The notes beneath the pieces are model-generated. The model was not told the origin of the DNA and did no database searches. It worked only from the letters and a program-made list of their open reading frames with translations. A stretch of DNA of 64,000 nucleotides from Gnetum montanum (taxonomy: Eukaryota > Streptophyta > Gnetopsida > Gnetales > Gnetaceae): positions 11,111 to 75,110 of the forward strand of contig MNCI01018324.1 in NCBI GenBank assembly GCA_015680685.1, written 5' to 3'. Numbering within the stretch: position 1 is the first letter of the stretch; the number at the start of each line of letters is the position of its first letter. Of the stretch, positions 1-12,072 are shown one piece after another. Both the position numbers and the translations under genes were made by a program.

Positions 1-2092
1 CAACATAGTCAACATGGCACCCATCCATGAGGCTAGTTTTCATGAAAGAGGCACTGGGGGTAGACCAAATAGTCTGGAAAATTTTCTATCTCCTAGGCTG
101 ATAGGCTTGCTACACCCTCTAGCTTTCCGAACTTGACACTTGCCCCAACTAACAGTCTACCCAGGGACCATGCTAGATGTTGTCGAAGGTGTTTAGGATG
201 GACTAAATATTTTGGCAAGTTCTCTAATTGTAGGAACCTACTATGCTACACTACGCTACATAGCGTAGCAGACCTTGAGAAGACTAATCAGGCACCAAAG
301 ATGCAGATTGACAATGACTCAACCCTCTAGATTACCTACCTTGCTTCATCCTTAAAGCATGAGCAACATGATGCAGAAAAATGTGGCACATTTTATCAGA
401 AATGATCTCAATTTGAGTGCTACACTGTGCTATGCTATGTAGCGTAGCACAACATAGCAGGGATTTACTATGAAGATACTCCTACTCATATTTCTCTAAT
501 GGAGTAAGCATATTTTCCCATGCCTCAACTATCAAACATGCTTGTTCTGTTGCCACGCTAGGACATAACTGACATTCTGTGACAAAATTATTACAAAGTA
601 AGTTAGAATTTGAGCCAAACTGGGTGCTACGCTACACAGCGTAGCATAGTGTAGCAAGGTCAGAATGCACAAAGGTCCTCTACCAAGTAGATTCTCACAA
701 AGGAATTACACTTGGCCATACCTCGACCTCTAAGACTGCCTGTCTTGCTTCGCCCCTTAGGTCCCAAGAAAAATTTCTTGGCAAAGCATTGTAGATCAAA
801 TAGGAATTCATGTCACATTGCTTGCTACGTTGTGCTACGCTACATAGCGTAGAACAGCATAGCAAGGACACAAAGCATGAAAGCATCCCAAGGATGAGCT
901 TCATAGGTCCTAGGACCTGTCAACATGAAAGGCAAGCCTCAGATAGGTATTTTCATCTTTCGGGCAAGATTTCTCTCAAGACTGGTGACTACGTTACGTT
1001 GCGCTACACAACGTAGCACAACGTAGCATGTGGGTGTTTACACTATGCCGATACACTGGGTAGCATAAATAGTGTAACACCCACATGGAAGCACCAAGAC
1101 ATCTCCAATTAGCTCTAGAACTTGTTGGAAATGGTCATTTCTACTTTGACATCTCTTCAACAGACAAGATCTGCAAGTTTTCTTTGTTTTGCACCCCTCT
1201 GATTCCCAAAATCATTGCTACGCTTGACCTTGCTCGCCAGAGTAGGCAAGACGTAGTCCTAGAGCATAGGCTCCACTTTGCATTCATTGTTGGCATTGTT
1301 TGTAACAAACATGATAGTTCACTAGATTCTGGCACATGCATCTTGAATAGTATGGTCACAGCACAATAGGTTTCATGTTTAGAATCACACTACAGTGTAG
1401 CACATTAGCATAACACTATAGTGTAGCATTACACAGTGGCATGGCATAGTCACGTTTGCACTCTGTGGAACCCAGGACACCTTTGGCTTTTGCACTCATT
1501 GGCTTTTACAATCACCTTTTTGGCAGTTGGCTTTTGGTTGGCATTTTGGCATTTCAGCTTTCTGATGATTGGCTTTGGCAAAGAAACTAGCAAGCATAAG
1601 GTTAACAAGTAGCAAACCCGAACAACAACACCTCCTAGATCTCTTCTAGCCTAGCAAGCACTAGCTCATTAGTCCCTATTAGCAGGCCACTGGCAGTAGT
1701 CTAAGACCTGTGACCATATTGTTCCATTCTAAGTTATGCTTGTCCACACTGCGCATCAGCTATCCACATTCTAGCCAAACAAAGGCTAAATCCCCTAATC
1801 TTGGGGCACTGCAGTCTATCACTCAAGCCTATTTCATTTTGTTTTGCTATCACCATATTTTTCATCATTTCTTATCAGCTTATGTTTATCACTTAAGTTA
1901 TACATAACATCTTTAAAACAATTATTTACGAAAGGTTATCATACATCGATTAAGTTCCTATCTAATCAACTAGACCATTCAGGGCACCCCATTTCCATTT
2001 TTCTGCAACACGGCCCTTACACAGATCGGGGGTTAGGCTGTACGCCCAGTGACCTCTCGGTGTTCTAGACACTAACGTTTTCGGTCACTATA
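1..2092 (+). repeat. Element A 5' LTR (start truncated by window edge)
   Basis: Collinear with 38150-40332, from the phrase containing 'gaggcactggggg' near position 50 to the shared end near 2092, where the terminal CA of the right copy reads TA. It carries at least six clusters of an imperfect palindrome built from GCTACGCTA and TAGCGTAGC (around 243-270, 421-455, 627-655, 823-855, 983-1028, 1385-1430). About 70 bases that hold the TATA box in the right LTR are missing here near 1470, so this copy probably cannot promote transcription. Confidence 0.9.
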
Positions 2093-2097
2093 GTTAT

Positions 2098-2116
2098 TGG
2101 TGCTAGAAGAAGGGCC
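2098..2116 (+). other. Putative primer binding site of element A
   Basis: Starting five bases after the 5' LTR, the sequence TGGTGCTAGAAGAAGGGCC sits where the tRNA primer site should be. It begins with TGG, as sites matching a tRNA 3' CCA do. It does not match the tRNA-Asp-type site seen in element D, and I cannot name the tRNA. A tRNA search with the complement would decide. Confidence 0.45.
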
Positions 2117-2640
2117 TCTTTGTGCCCTTTCTATGCATCATAGGTAATCCTGCATGCTATCTGTACCCCGTTACACATTAGCGTAGATGTGACACCCTTG
2201 TGCTTGTCTATGCACCAGGTGGTGCAGACTGGTCATAATAATGGTTCCTCTGGAACCTTGCAAGATGAAAGCCTCAAACTGCTTACTGTACCACGATACG
2301 TTACCTGCATCCTATGTGGCATAGCAATCCAATTGGTATGATACGCTGACCACACACCCATCTACATGTTACATTATCTACTGCATAACAGCCCTCTATA
2401 GGGTTATGCTATTACTGTGTCACGCCATCTACAATGCTATGCTACCCATTGTAGTATGCTGCCCATCGTATCTACATCTTGTACAGCATAACAAACCTTT
2501 GAGCATAGTAGTCCTAATTAGTGTAGTAGACATAATAGTTAAGGAAACTAGTTTCTAACACTCACAAGCGTACCCAGCTTTAGCCTACCTCCTCTACAGT
2601 TTTCAGCAATACAATAGAAAATGAATCCCATTACTACTAT
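2117..2640 (+). other. Element A leader, no gene seen
   Basis: Sequence between the primer site and the first gag-like codons. It holds a few more GTAGC/GCTATGC motif copies like those of the LTR (for example near 2405-2520) and no credible ORF. It is presumably the untranslated leader of the genomic RNA. Confidence 0.5.
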
Positions 2641-2806
2641 AGTTCCCACCTCGAGCTTGGAGGTACCCTACTTCGTCCAGAATGTGGCAGGTCCTGAGTG
2701 ACCTCCCAATCTAGTCCTAGTGTTAAGGTATTCCCTAAGACTATGACAAAAATTTCCTGAGTGCATACCTCAAGACAAGGAGCGATACAATTTTCTCTGT
2801 GCGAAA

Positions 2807-3907
2807 ATGCAAGCCAACATACCATTGGATCATCGTGAACTCAGAGAAAAGTGTAAATTTAAGTTCATCTATCAGAACAGGAAAGAGTTCATTCCTACTT
2901 CTAAAATCACTATCCTGTTAACCAAGATGTACCAGTGGATGTTAAGTAAACTTGTCCACGTAAGTAGGGTGAGAGAACGAGACATAGTGTCCCACTACGA
3001 AGAACCCTTGTAGGCTGGGCAAGAAGATTTGGACTCCCACTCGGAAGGTGGTGGTCCAATCTACACCATAGGTGTCCCTTCTACCTCTTATTTGCTTAAT
3101 TTACAATTTTCCACTCCCTTCATCACTACCACGATCCCACCATAGCCTAGACCCTCTTCAGTGATGGGTAGTCATCCTATGTCTTCAGCCTATCAATATG
3201 CAGGCCCCTCAACTTCGTTCTCAGTCACTCTTCCTCCCTAACCTATCCCTATATCGTGCCCAATATTAGTAACATCTACACTACCATATGTGCATGTTAT
3301 GCCCACAACACAGCTTCACGTGAGTTCTGATTCACTCCCCTCGTCTGCACTTGACCCACCATCAGTAGTGACCCCTACCTCAACCGTGTGGTGGATGGCA
3401 ACCGCTACTTTTCCAACCACCCAGCCATCTCAGATGCCACACTATGTGCAACCCCAAGCATACCAAGTTCCACACATAGTGTAGTAAAATGTAAGTTTAT
3501 GGGCTAGTCCACCAACCAAGCAAGTAACCAACCCTATGGCACCACCAATGGTAGCTGCCTCGACAACGCCACCCACCGAGTGGTGGACCGCCTAGATAAC
3601 ACCACTTGCTAGAGCAGCCCCAACAATGTCCCCCATGGGATAGGCCATTGGGCCAACAATTCCACCAACGATGGCTACTCCTATAGCCCCACAACCCCCC
3701 ACAACATCCCTGGGTTTGGATCAAGCTTTCCAACTCATCCAAACCCTCACCAAAGATATCAAATGGCTTAAGGCTGCTGGTTCTAAAACCGTCTAGGTCA
3801 TGGACTTTTACCATGATGACCCTATCAACTTGACTGTCCCTATGCTCATGTTGCCCCCTAGAGTGCCACTCCCCAAATTTACAAAATACAATGAGGAGGA
3901 AGATCCC
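2807..3907 (+). pseudogene. gag: Element A gag, N-terminal part, interrupted by element B
   Basis: The reading begins with a segment containing QANIPLDHRELREK, which aligns with the N-terminal Gag segment of element B (QANLPVDHVEREVKRD, near 22530). It continues through a long Pro/Thr/Ser-rich stretch to FYHDDPIN and FTKYNEEEDP, the start of the conserved retrotransposon Gag core. The last codons are cut by the insertion of B at 3907, and the protein resumes at 24308 with NVHLVTF, matching NAHLVTF in B. Several in-frame stops, mostly TAG, make it a pseudogene. Gag would form the particle that packages the element RNA. The true start is uncertain because the N-terminal frame is broken. Confidence 0.75.
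3903..3907. repeat. Left target site duplication of element B (ATCCC)
   Basis: ATCCC directly precedes the TG that opens B's left LTR and is repeated at 24303-24307 directly after the CA that closes B's right LTR. Removing B plus one copy rejoins A's gag reading frame. Confidence 0.9.
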
Positions 3908-5607
3908 TGTATTGACCTAAATCGTTGATGTAAGGTTGGAAGGAAAATAAACACCGAAAGATCGTCGAGCAGACACAGCTGACCTTGCCTCCACTCGAGG
4001 GAAAGCTGGAAAAGAAAATGAAGGCAGAGTGCCTTGGATGGTCTACACGCAAATCAACCAAGGACTTCCTCAAGCATAAACTATGGCTTACGCTAGGGTT
4101 ATTGTTACTAATGTTTGAAACGTAAATAGTGCACACGAAATGTAAATAGAAACGTATGCAGAACTGGTATTGCAAATAGAACGTAAACTAAATATAAAAT
4201 AGAATGAACAATATAATGGTTGGAAAAATGAACTATATTGCATTGCTTAGAAAAGGTGTGCACCCATCAAAGTGTAGCTGCACATGTGGATGGAAGGTCA
4301 AGCACCAAGCCCCGAGGTGATGTGATGTTTTTTAGAAGTGCTTGGATGCTAGGAGTCAAGTATGCCTAAGTGCCCAAGGATTGCTGGTCTAAGTTTCCTA
4401 ATCCATTAACCTTCAAAATTTCCAACCCTATTTATGTGAATTTACAGGGTATTTATAAGGTTTGGCCAGGTTTGGACATGGAACTCATGGATGGAATCAA
4501 TGGTTGAGAAATGAGAGGAAAACAGATCAAGTGACACGTGTCCGATGAATAGCTGTGTGTGAGTTGGAAGTGTGTGGGCAAGATACATTTTTGACCAAGT
4601 GCATTGTATCTTACAGTGTGTGTCAGCTTACTCAAGCTAGCTTATGCTCATGGAAGTGGATACAATTTGGAGCGTAAGAGCTTGACATGCTACCAAATGA
4701 TGAAAATTTACAATGAAATGATAATGTACAATAAGAGAAATTGACTCTGGCTCGCTTGAAAATTCTGGATCTCTGAATTAACTACTACAGGATGTCGATT
4801 TGAGTGATTCTGTGGCTTTTTTAGGTGTCTTCACCTGACAAGAACCTCCAACATGAGCTGACTTTGCCTTAGCATGTGCACGCTGCACTCATGCTACCAA
4901 CATGACCTCAGTGTGACTTCAGCATGAGTGAGCCAGAATGATGTATTTTCCACCAAATTTTCTATTTTGAAACCTATTTCTTGAGTGAAACTGCTGCCTA
5001 ACTATGATCAACCGTAAGAATGATCTGAAAATTAGATATTGAGCCTGATGTGACTTGTTTTACACCACTTTTGGGTAGCTCACGTTGGACTCATGTTGCC
5101 AGCATGAGTGTAGTGTGACAACTACATGAGCTACAAAAACCTACAATTTTTTGACTTGAAATCTCAAATTATGGAGGTTGAAGTCTGAAGTCATGAACAA
5201 TGAGCCCTCAGGATGACTTGCACCTTGGAAATTAGATCATTTTGACTCAGTTTTGGGCTTTGCAAGTTGCTCATGTTGCACTCATGTTGGCAGTGTGACC
5301 TCAGCGTGAGTGAGGAAATTTTTACCTTTTGAAGCTAAAATTTGAATCCAAGAATATTGAAGCTTGGAGTTGACATTAGTGGCCTTTGAAGATGGCTTGC
5401 ACTTTCATATTGGACCATCTTTAACTTGATTTTCAAGCTTTCGAAGTTACTCATGTTGATGGTAGTCTAGCTTGATAGTGTGAGCAAGCTGGCTTGAGCA
5501 AGCTAGGCATGATTTCCATGCCTTAGTCAAAATTTTCCTCCTGAATGCTCAAAAGGGCTTGAGTCCTTCTCGTTTCAAAGTGTTAGGCCAAAATTAGTGG
5601 TCTTTCA
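3908..5607 (-). repeat. Element B outermost left LTR (LTR1)
   Basis: 1700 bp running from TGTATTGACCTAAATC to ...GTCTTTCA on the + strand. Collinear with 7577-8919 and 22638-24302. In element orientation a TATAAATA box lies at 4457-4450, with clustered AGCATGAG/AGCGTGAG motifs upstream of it (about 4840-5510), in both orientations. This is the most complete of the three B LTRs. Confidence 0.9.
4450..4457 (-). promoter_or_regulatory. TATA box of element B LTR1
   Basis: TATAAATA on the minus strand inside the LTR; the same box is present in the right LTR at 23111-23118. The middle LTR (7577-8919) lacks this segment through an internal deletion. Confidence 0.65.
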
Positions 5608-7576
5608 TTGGTCCTTGTTTGTTGACGTCTGGAGGAATCCACTCGACAGGTGTCGAAAAAGAAGTGCAAAACACGATGAACAACCAAGTATCAAGCACTA
5701 TCCATCGACCCTTGGCTGGATCTCATCGCACCGTGTTCAAAAGTACATGGGATTGGGAAAGTGCAGTTCAAGGTGCAAGGGGATTGGTTGTAACTAGGGG
5801 AAATCGGGAGCTAATCAAGGGTTATAATTTCTTTTAGGATTGTGGGAGAGGACTGCTCTCACATGATTGAGCTATATCTTTAGGTCCTTTTCGGTAGCCG
5901 ATTTTCAGCAGACTCAGAACCAAGACATAGGAAGTGCATTCTTTGGAGAAACGGGACTCTTGTAGAGTGTTTATAGGAGCCCATTGTAAACAGCCAAAGC
6001 CATGGGATGATGTGCAACATGATCATTTGAAACATGAGTGTAACTGTTTTCCAAGATAATTGCCTTCTCGCCTGGGCCTTATATGAGAATAGCCAATAGT
6101 CTTTAGTCTATAACGTTAACGGGGTCATGAAGACCTTTTTCCGTGCATTTTTCTCTTTGACCTTTTTGTTCTTTTTTCTTTTTGTTTGTTTCTTCTTTTC
6201 TTTTCTTTTTGTTTTCTTTTTGATTTTTTCTTTTTTCGTCTTTTGAGAGAGCTTACTTTTAGTGTTATGCTTGTGTTTGAGGGCTTGCATTTTGTATCAT
6301 GTACCATGCACTGTGTTTTGCGTTTCAACTGCTTAGAGAGTCACAGTGTGAAATAGTGTACCAAGAGCTTTGAGGTGAATGGAATGTATCAAGGGGGTGT
6401 AATTAAATAGGATAAGGGACCATGACGAGGAAATAGGGAATGCATTAGGAGTCGGGAATGTACTTATGAACAGATTGATTAACCTAGTTACATGCATCAG
6501 GAAGAATATGATACCTTGTCATCATGATGAAGTGCATCTATGCACGAACACCTCAAGCGTGTCATCCTACAAACACAACTCCAAGAAGACAAGAAAAGCA
6601 CAAATGGAATGGTTAACTAAGCACTTTAAACAAGGAGATGAACAAAGAGAGGGATCCACCGAGTGCAATTTCAAAGAAAACAGAATCATGAACAACATTA
6701 GCTTCATCAAGGCCCATGAGACAAATTATGCAGCAAGTCTTGGTGAAACATGTATAGCCAATTGCAGCAACACATCTTTTCAAATTTTTGCTGGTCTTCG
6801 ATGATGTCACCAGTTTATAGTCGTAGTGGACTATTGCGGGTTAGTTTCACGTCATAACCCTTTGGATGGTACCAGTTTAGCCTTGTAGTGGATGGTGCAT
6901 TGCTAGTTTATAGTCGTAGTAGACTATGAAGAGGCAAACTAGTTTATAGTCTTAGTGGACTCTGGATGCTAGTTTCATGTCATGGCAGATAGATGTGGCA
7001 GTTTAGCATCGTATCAGACGGAGCTCTATGGTGTTGGTTTATTGTCATAACTCCAAGACATTCTGTGGTGCCATTTACAAGTCATAGCCCCAAGACCATT
7101 TTGTGCTATCAGTTTTAAGTCGTGATGCTAGGACTGTTCTGTGGTATCAATTTTAAGTCGTGATGCCAGGACTGTTCTGTGGTATCAGTTTTAAGTCATG
7201 ATGCTAAGATTATTCGGTGGTATTAGTTTTAAGTCGTGATGCCAGGACTATTCTGTGGTATCCGTTTTAAGTTGTGATGCCAGAACTATTCTGTGGTATC
7301 AATTTTAAGTCGTGATGCCAAGAATATTCTATGGTATTAGTTTTAAGTCATGATGCCAAGACTATTCTGTGGTATTAGTTTTAAGTCATGATGCTAGGAC
7401 TATTTTGTGGTACTAGTTTTAAGTCATGATTCTAGGACTATTCTGTGGTATCAATTTTAAGTTATGATGCCAGGACTATTCTCTAGTATCAATTTTAAAT
7501 TATGATGCTAGGACTATTACATACCTTAGTTTGATCAAACATAGTACCGTTTCAAGTACATGTGATTTGTAGGATT
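5608..7576 (-). repeat. Duplicated 3' UTR of element B (extra copy)
   Basis: Collinear with 8920-10960, including a long pyrimidine tract (6130-6245; purine-rich in element orientation) and the tandem 'pairs with TTTTAAGTC' array. It stops at 'gatttgtaggatt', exactly where the other copy runs into the last codons of integrase, and is joined directly to LTR2. No gene is supported here; the Lys/Thr-rich and short ORFs are translations of UTR repeats. Confidence 0.85.
6810..7530 (-). repeat. Tandem ~38-bp repeat array in duplicated B 3' UTR
   Basis: A dozen or so degenerate units with core TTTTAAGTCGTGATGCCAGG, spaced about 38 bases. At the left end older variants read like 'cagtttatagtcgtagtggac'. 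In element orientation the older variants resemble the CCACTATGATGTTAAACTGG units in A's 3' UTR. Confidence 0.85.
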
Positions 7577-8919
7577 TTTACTGACCTAAATCATTGATGT
7601 AAGGCTAGAAGAAAAACAAGCACCAAACAATCATCAGGCAGACACAACTGACCCTGCCTTCACCCAAGGGCAAGTTGGAAAAGAAAACGAAGGTAGAGTG
7701 CCTTGGATGGTTTGCATGCAAATCAACCAAGGACTTCCCGAGCATAAACTAGTGACACGGAATTCATGGATGGAATCAACGGTTGAGAATTGAGAGGAAA
7801 ATAGATCTAGTGACACATGTCCGATGGACAGCTGTGTGTGAGTTTGACATGTGTGTGCAAGCTACGTTCTTGACCAGGTGCATTGTATCTTACAGTGTGT
7901 GATAACTTAGTCAAGCTAGCTTATGCTCATGGAAGCACATACAATTCAGAGCGTAAGAGCCTGATTAGCTCACAAATGATGAAAATTTACAATGAAATGA
8001 TAATGTACAACAAGAGAAATTGACTCTGGCTCACTTGAAACTTCTAGATCTCTAAATTGACTGCTTCAAGATGTCAATTTGGGTGATTCTGTGGCTATTT
8101 GAGGCATTTTTGTTTGACTAGAACTTACTGTGTGATTTGATTTTCTCTTGGCATGTCCTTAGCATGCAGACACTGCACTAACGCTACATTCACGCTGCAC
8201 TCACGTTGCCAACATGACCTCAGTGTGACTTCAGCATGAGTGAGCTAGAATGATGTATTTTCCACCAAATTTTTGATTTTGAATCTTGTTTCTTGAGTGC
8301 AACTACTGCCTAACTGTGATTGACCTTGAGAATGATTTAAAAATTAGAAATCAAGCCTGATGTGACTTGTTTTACACCAATTTTGGGTAGCTCACACTGG
8401 ACTCACGCTACCAACGTGAGTGCAGCATGACCACAGCATGAGCTACAAAAGCCTACAATTTCTAGACTTGAAATCTTGAATTCTGGAGGATGAATTCTGA
8501 AGTCATCAATAATGAGCCCTAAGGATGACTTGTGCCTTGGAAATTAGATCATTTTGACTCATTTTTTGGCTTTGCAAGTTGCTCATGCTACACTCATGCT
8601 GGCAGCATGACCTCAGCATGAGTGAGAAAATTTGCATCTTTTGATGCTGAAATTTGAATCCCAGAATACTGAAGCTTGGAGTTAACGTCAGTGGTCTTTG
8701 AAGATGGCTTTCACCTTTAGATTGGACCATCTTTGATGTGATTTTGAAGCTATCGGAGTTACTCACACTGAGGGTAGGCTAGCTTGATGGCATGAGCAAG
8801 CTGGTTCGAGCAAGCTAGGCATGAGTTCCATGCCTTAGTCAAATTTTTCCTCCCGAATGCTTGAATGGACTTGAGTCATTCTCATTTCAAAGTGTTAGGT
8901 CAAAATTAGTGGTGTTTCA
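7577..8919 (-). repeat. Element B middle LTR (LTR2), internally deleted
   Basis: Starts at TTTACTGACC, where LTR1 has TGTATTGACC, and ends GGTGTTTCA. Compared with LTR1 it lacks the segment equivalent to about 4082-4475, which removes the TATA box. It is the LTR directly adjoining the 3' UTR that follows pol. Confidence 0.88.
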
Positions 8920-8940
8920 ATGGCCCCTCTTTGTTGACGT
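8920..8940 (-). other. Polypurine tract of element B
   Basis: In element orientation AACAAAGAGGGGCCAT immediately precedes the LTR start TGAAACACC. Element A has almost the same junction at 37973-37998, which supports the plus-strand primer assignment. Confidence 0.75.
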
Positions 8941-10109
8941 TTGGAGGAATCCACCCAAGAGGCATCAACAAAGAAGTTCAAAACACCATGAACAACCAAG
9001 TACCAAGCATTATTTGTTGTCCCTTGGCTAGATGTCATCGCACCATGTTCAAAAGTACATGGGATTGGGGAAGTGTAGTTCAATATGCAAGGGGATTGGT
9101 TGTAACCGGGGGAAATCAGGAGTTCATCAAGGGTTATAATTACTGTCTAGATTGTGGGAGAGGATTGCTCTCATGTGATTGAGCTATATCTTTAGGTCCT
9201 TTTTGGTAGTCGATTTTCAGCAGACTTGGAACCAAGACATAGGAAGTGCATTATTTGGAGATACGGGACTCTTGTAGAGTGTTTATAGGAGCCCGTTGTA
9301 AATAGCCAAAGCCATGCAATGATCATGATCATTTGAGACATGAGTGTAACTATTTTCCAAGACAATTGCCTTCTCTCCTAGGGATTGTATGAGAATAGCC
9401 AATAGTCTTTAGTCTATAATGTTAATAGGGTCATGAAGACATTTTCCATGCATTTTTCTCTTTGAACTTTTTGTTCTTTTTTCTTTTTTTTTGTTTCTTA
9501 TTTTCTTTTGTTTTTTTTCTTTTTGATGTTTTCTTTTTTGGTCTTTTGAAAGAGCTTACTTTTAGTGTTATGCTCGTGTTCGAGTACTTGAATTTTGTAT
9601 CATGCACCATGCACTGTGTTTTGTGTTGCAATTGTTTAGAGAGTCATAGTGTGCAACAGTGTACCAAGAGCTTTGAGGTGAATGGAATGTATCAAGGGGG
9701 TGTAATTGAATAGGATAAGGGGGCATGACGGGGAAATAGGGAATGCATCAGGAGTCGGGAATGTACTTATGAATAGATTGATTAACCTAGTTACGTGCAT
9801 CATGAAGAATGTGATACCTTGTCATCATGATGAAGTGCATCTATGCATGAATGCCTCAAGCGTGTCATCCTACAAGCACAACTCCAAGAAGACAAGAAAA
9901 GCACAAATGGAATGGTTAACTAAGCACTTTAAATAAGGAGATGAACAAAGAGAGGGAGCCACAGAGTGCAATTTCAAAGCAAACAAAGTCATGAACAACA
10001 TTAGCTTCATCAAGGCCCATGAGACAAATTATGCCACAAGTCTTGGTGGAACATGTACAACCAATTGTAGCAACACATCTTTTCAAATTTTTCCTGGTCA
10101 TCAATGATG

Positions 10110-10910
10110 TCATCAGTTTATAGTCATAGCGAACTGTTGCAGGTAAGTTTCATGTCATAATCCTTTGGATGGTGCCAGTTTAGCATCATAGAAGATGGTG
10201 CGTTACTAGTTTATAGTCATAGTGGATTGTGAAGAGGCAAACCCGTTTATAGTCTTAGTGGACTCTGGATGCTAGTTTCATATCATGGTGGATAGATGTG
10301 GTAGTTTAGCATCATATCGGATGGAGCTCTATGATGTTGGTTTATTGTCATGACTCCAGGACATTCTATGGTGCCAGTTTCAAGTCATAGCCCTAGTACC
10401 ATTCGGTGGTATCAGTTTTAAGTCGTGATGCCAAGACAGTTTTGTGGTATCAATTTTAAGTCATAATGCCAGGGTTATTCTGTGGTATCAACTTTAAGTC
10501 GTGATACCAAGATTATTCTATGGTATTAATTTTATGGCCTGATGCTAGGACTATTCTGTGGTATCAGTTTTAAGTCGTGATGCCAGGATTATTCTGTGGT
10601 ATCAGTTTTAAGTCTTGATGCCAGGACTATTCTGTGGTATTAGTTTTAAGTCGTGATGCCAGGACTATTCTGTGGTATCAGTTTTAAGTCATGATGCCAG
10701 GACTATTCTATGGTATCAGTTTTAAGTCATGATGTTAGGACTATTCTGTGGTATCAGTTTTAAGTTGTGATGCCAAGACTATTCTATGGTATTAGTTTCA
10801 ATTCATGATGCCAAGACTATTCTGTGGTATTAGTTTTAAGTCATGATGTCAGGACTATTCTGTGGTATCAATTTTAAGTTATGATACCAGGACTATTATG
10901 TACCTTAGTT
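10110..10910 (-). repeat. Tandem ~38-bp repeat array in B 3' UTR
   Basis: Same units as 6810-7530: repeated 'gtggtatcagttttaagtcg' and older variants with 'gtttatagtcatagtggac'. These are direct repeats with no spacers, so this is not a CRISPR-type array. Confidence 0.85.
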
Positions 10911-10960
10911 TGATCAGACATAGTACCGTTTCAGGTATAGGTGATTTGTAGGATTAGCGA

Positions 10961-12070
10961 ATGCGTTTCCATCCATATTAGCAAGTTTGAATGCTCCATT
11001 ATTGTATGCCTTGGTGACTAAGTAGGGCCCTTCCTAGTTGGCTGAAAATTTTTCTGGATGTTCACGGACGGCCTTAAGAACTAAGTCTCCTTCTTTAATT
11101 GGCCATTTATGCAGATCATGTTTTTGTCATTGCCGTTTTTGTTTCTGGTACCACTTGATTTGATCAAGCATTCGCACATGTTCTTCTTCCACGGAGTCAA
11201 GGTTAGCAATACACAGTTCATTATTTTGACTTTCATCGAGGAGGCCCGAGAGAGCTATTCGTAATGAGGGAATCTGTAACTCTAAAGGTAAAACAGCTTT
11301 AGATCCATACACAAGACTATATGGAGTTTTACCTGTAGATTGTTTGATGTGTCATTCTGTATGCACACAATGCATAGACTAATTATTCATGCCATCATTT
11401 CTTGCTATGATTTAGCATCTTTTTGAGCACCATGATGATAGTTTTGTTTGTAGCTTCTTCTTGACCATTGATCTGTGGGTAGTAAGGTGATGAAAATGCA
11501 TGTTTAATACTGAGGCTTTCATAGAAGCTTTTAGTATCTGCACTATTGAATTGTGGCCCATCATCAGTAATGATGGTCATTGGAATACCAAAATGGGTCA
11601 CAATGTTTTCTATTATGAAATTGCAAACATGTTTAGAAGTGGTCTTCCTAAGGGGAATAGCTTCTACCCATTTTGTAAAGTATTAAGTTGCAGTGATAAT
11701 GAAGCTATGTCCTATAGAGGATGATGGTGTTATTGGTCCAATTAAGTCTAATCCCCATTTTTGGAATGGCCATGTGATTTTTTTCGTGTGCAATTCGTTA
11801 GGTGGCACGTGTATTAGATTACTATGCTTTTGGAAAATGTCACAACTTCTAACCTTGGAGATGCAACTGTACTCCATGTATGGCCAGTAGTAGCCTAAGT
11901 GCCTAATCTTTGTTGCCATTTCTTTGGGTGCAATATGCCCTCGACAAAATCCTTCATGGACTTATTCAACAATTGTTTAACCGTCGATGCTACTAATGCA
12001 CATAAGCAAAATGCCTTTGTAGGATTTGCAACATAAGGTATCTCCTATTAACGCATATTACCAAGAGTGT
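10961..12070 (-). pseudogene. pol: Element B integrase
   Basis: Read on the minus strand from about 12070 down. The zinc-binding region has HEGFCRGH followed by SCDIFQKH, where the second cysteine of the HHCC finger is replaced by Phe. The catalytic core is recognisable: first Asp in WGLDLIGPI, second Asp in TDDGPQF, Glu in YYPQINGQEEATNK. The C-terminal end, KLANMDGNAFANP-like, is the usual gypsy ending and lies at about 10960. Integrase would insert the element DNA into the genome. Stops and frame changes after about 11390 break the C-terminal domain. Homologous to 34990-36140 in element A. Confidence 0.88.
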
Positions 12071-12072
12071 TT

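Larger units (their letters stand above)
8920..10960 (-). repeat. Element B 3' UTR adjoining pol
   Basis: Non-coding region between the last integrase codons and LTR2, with a purine-rich tract (element orientation) at 9440-9560 and a tandem repeat array at its pol end. It is nearly collinear with 5608-7576. No convincing gene is present. Confidence 0.8.

Noticed and set aside
695-1369. Short ORFs in the A LTR (695-904, 810-1016, 1085-1369)
   Set aside because: Inside LTR sequence, not conserved in frame in the other LTR, and some overlap the palindromic motif clusters.
3497-3814. 105-residue minus-strand ORF rich in Gly/Trp
   Set aside because: Shadow of the Pro/Thr-rich linker in A's gag on the + strand.
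6108-6328. Lys-rich ORFs on the minus strand (also 9431-9631)
   Set aside because: Translations of the purine-rich tract in B's 3' UTR; both UTR copies show them with different frames and no domain.
7100-7540. CRISPR-like regular repeats
   Set aside because: Units are direct tandem repeats of about 38 bases without unique spacers, degenerate, in a plant retrotransposon UTR.
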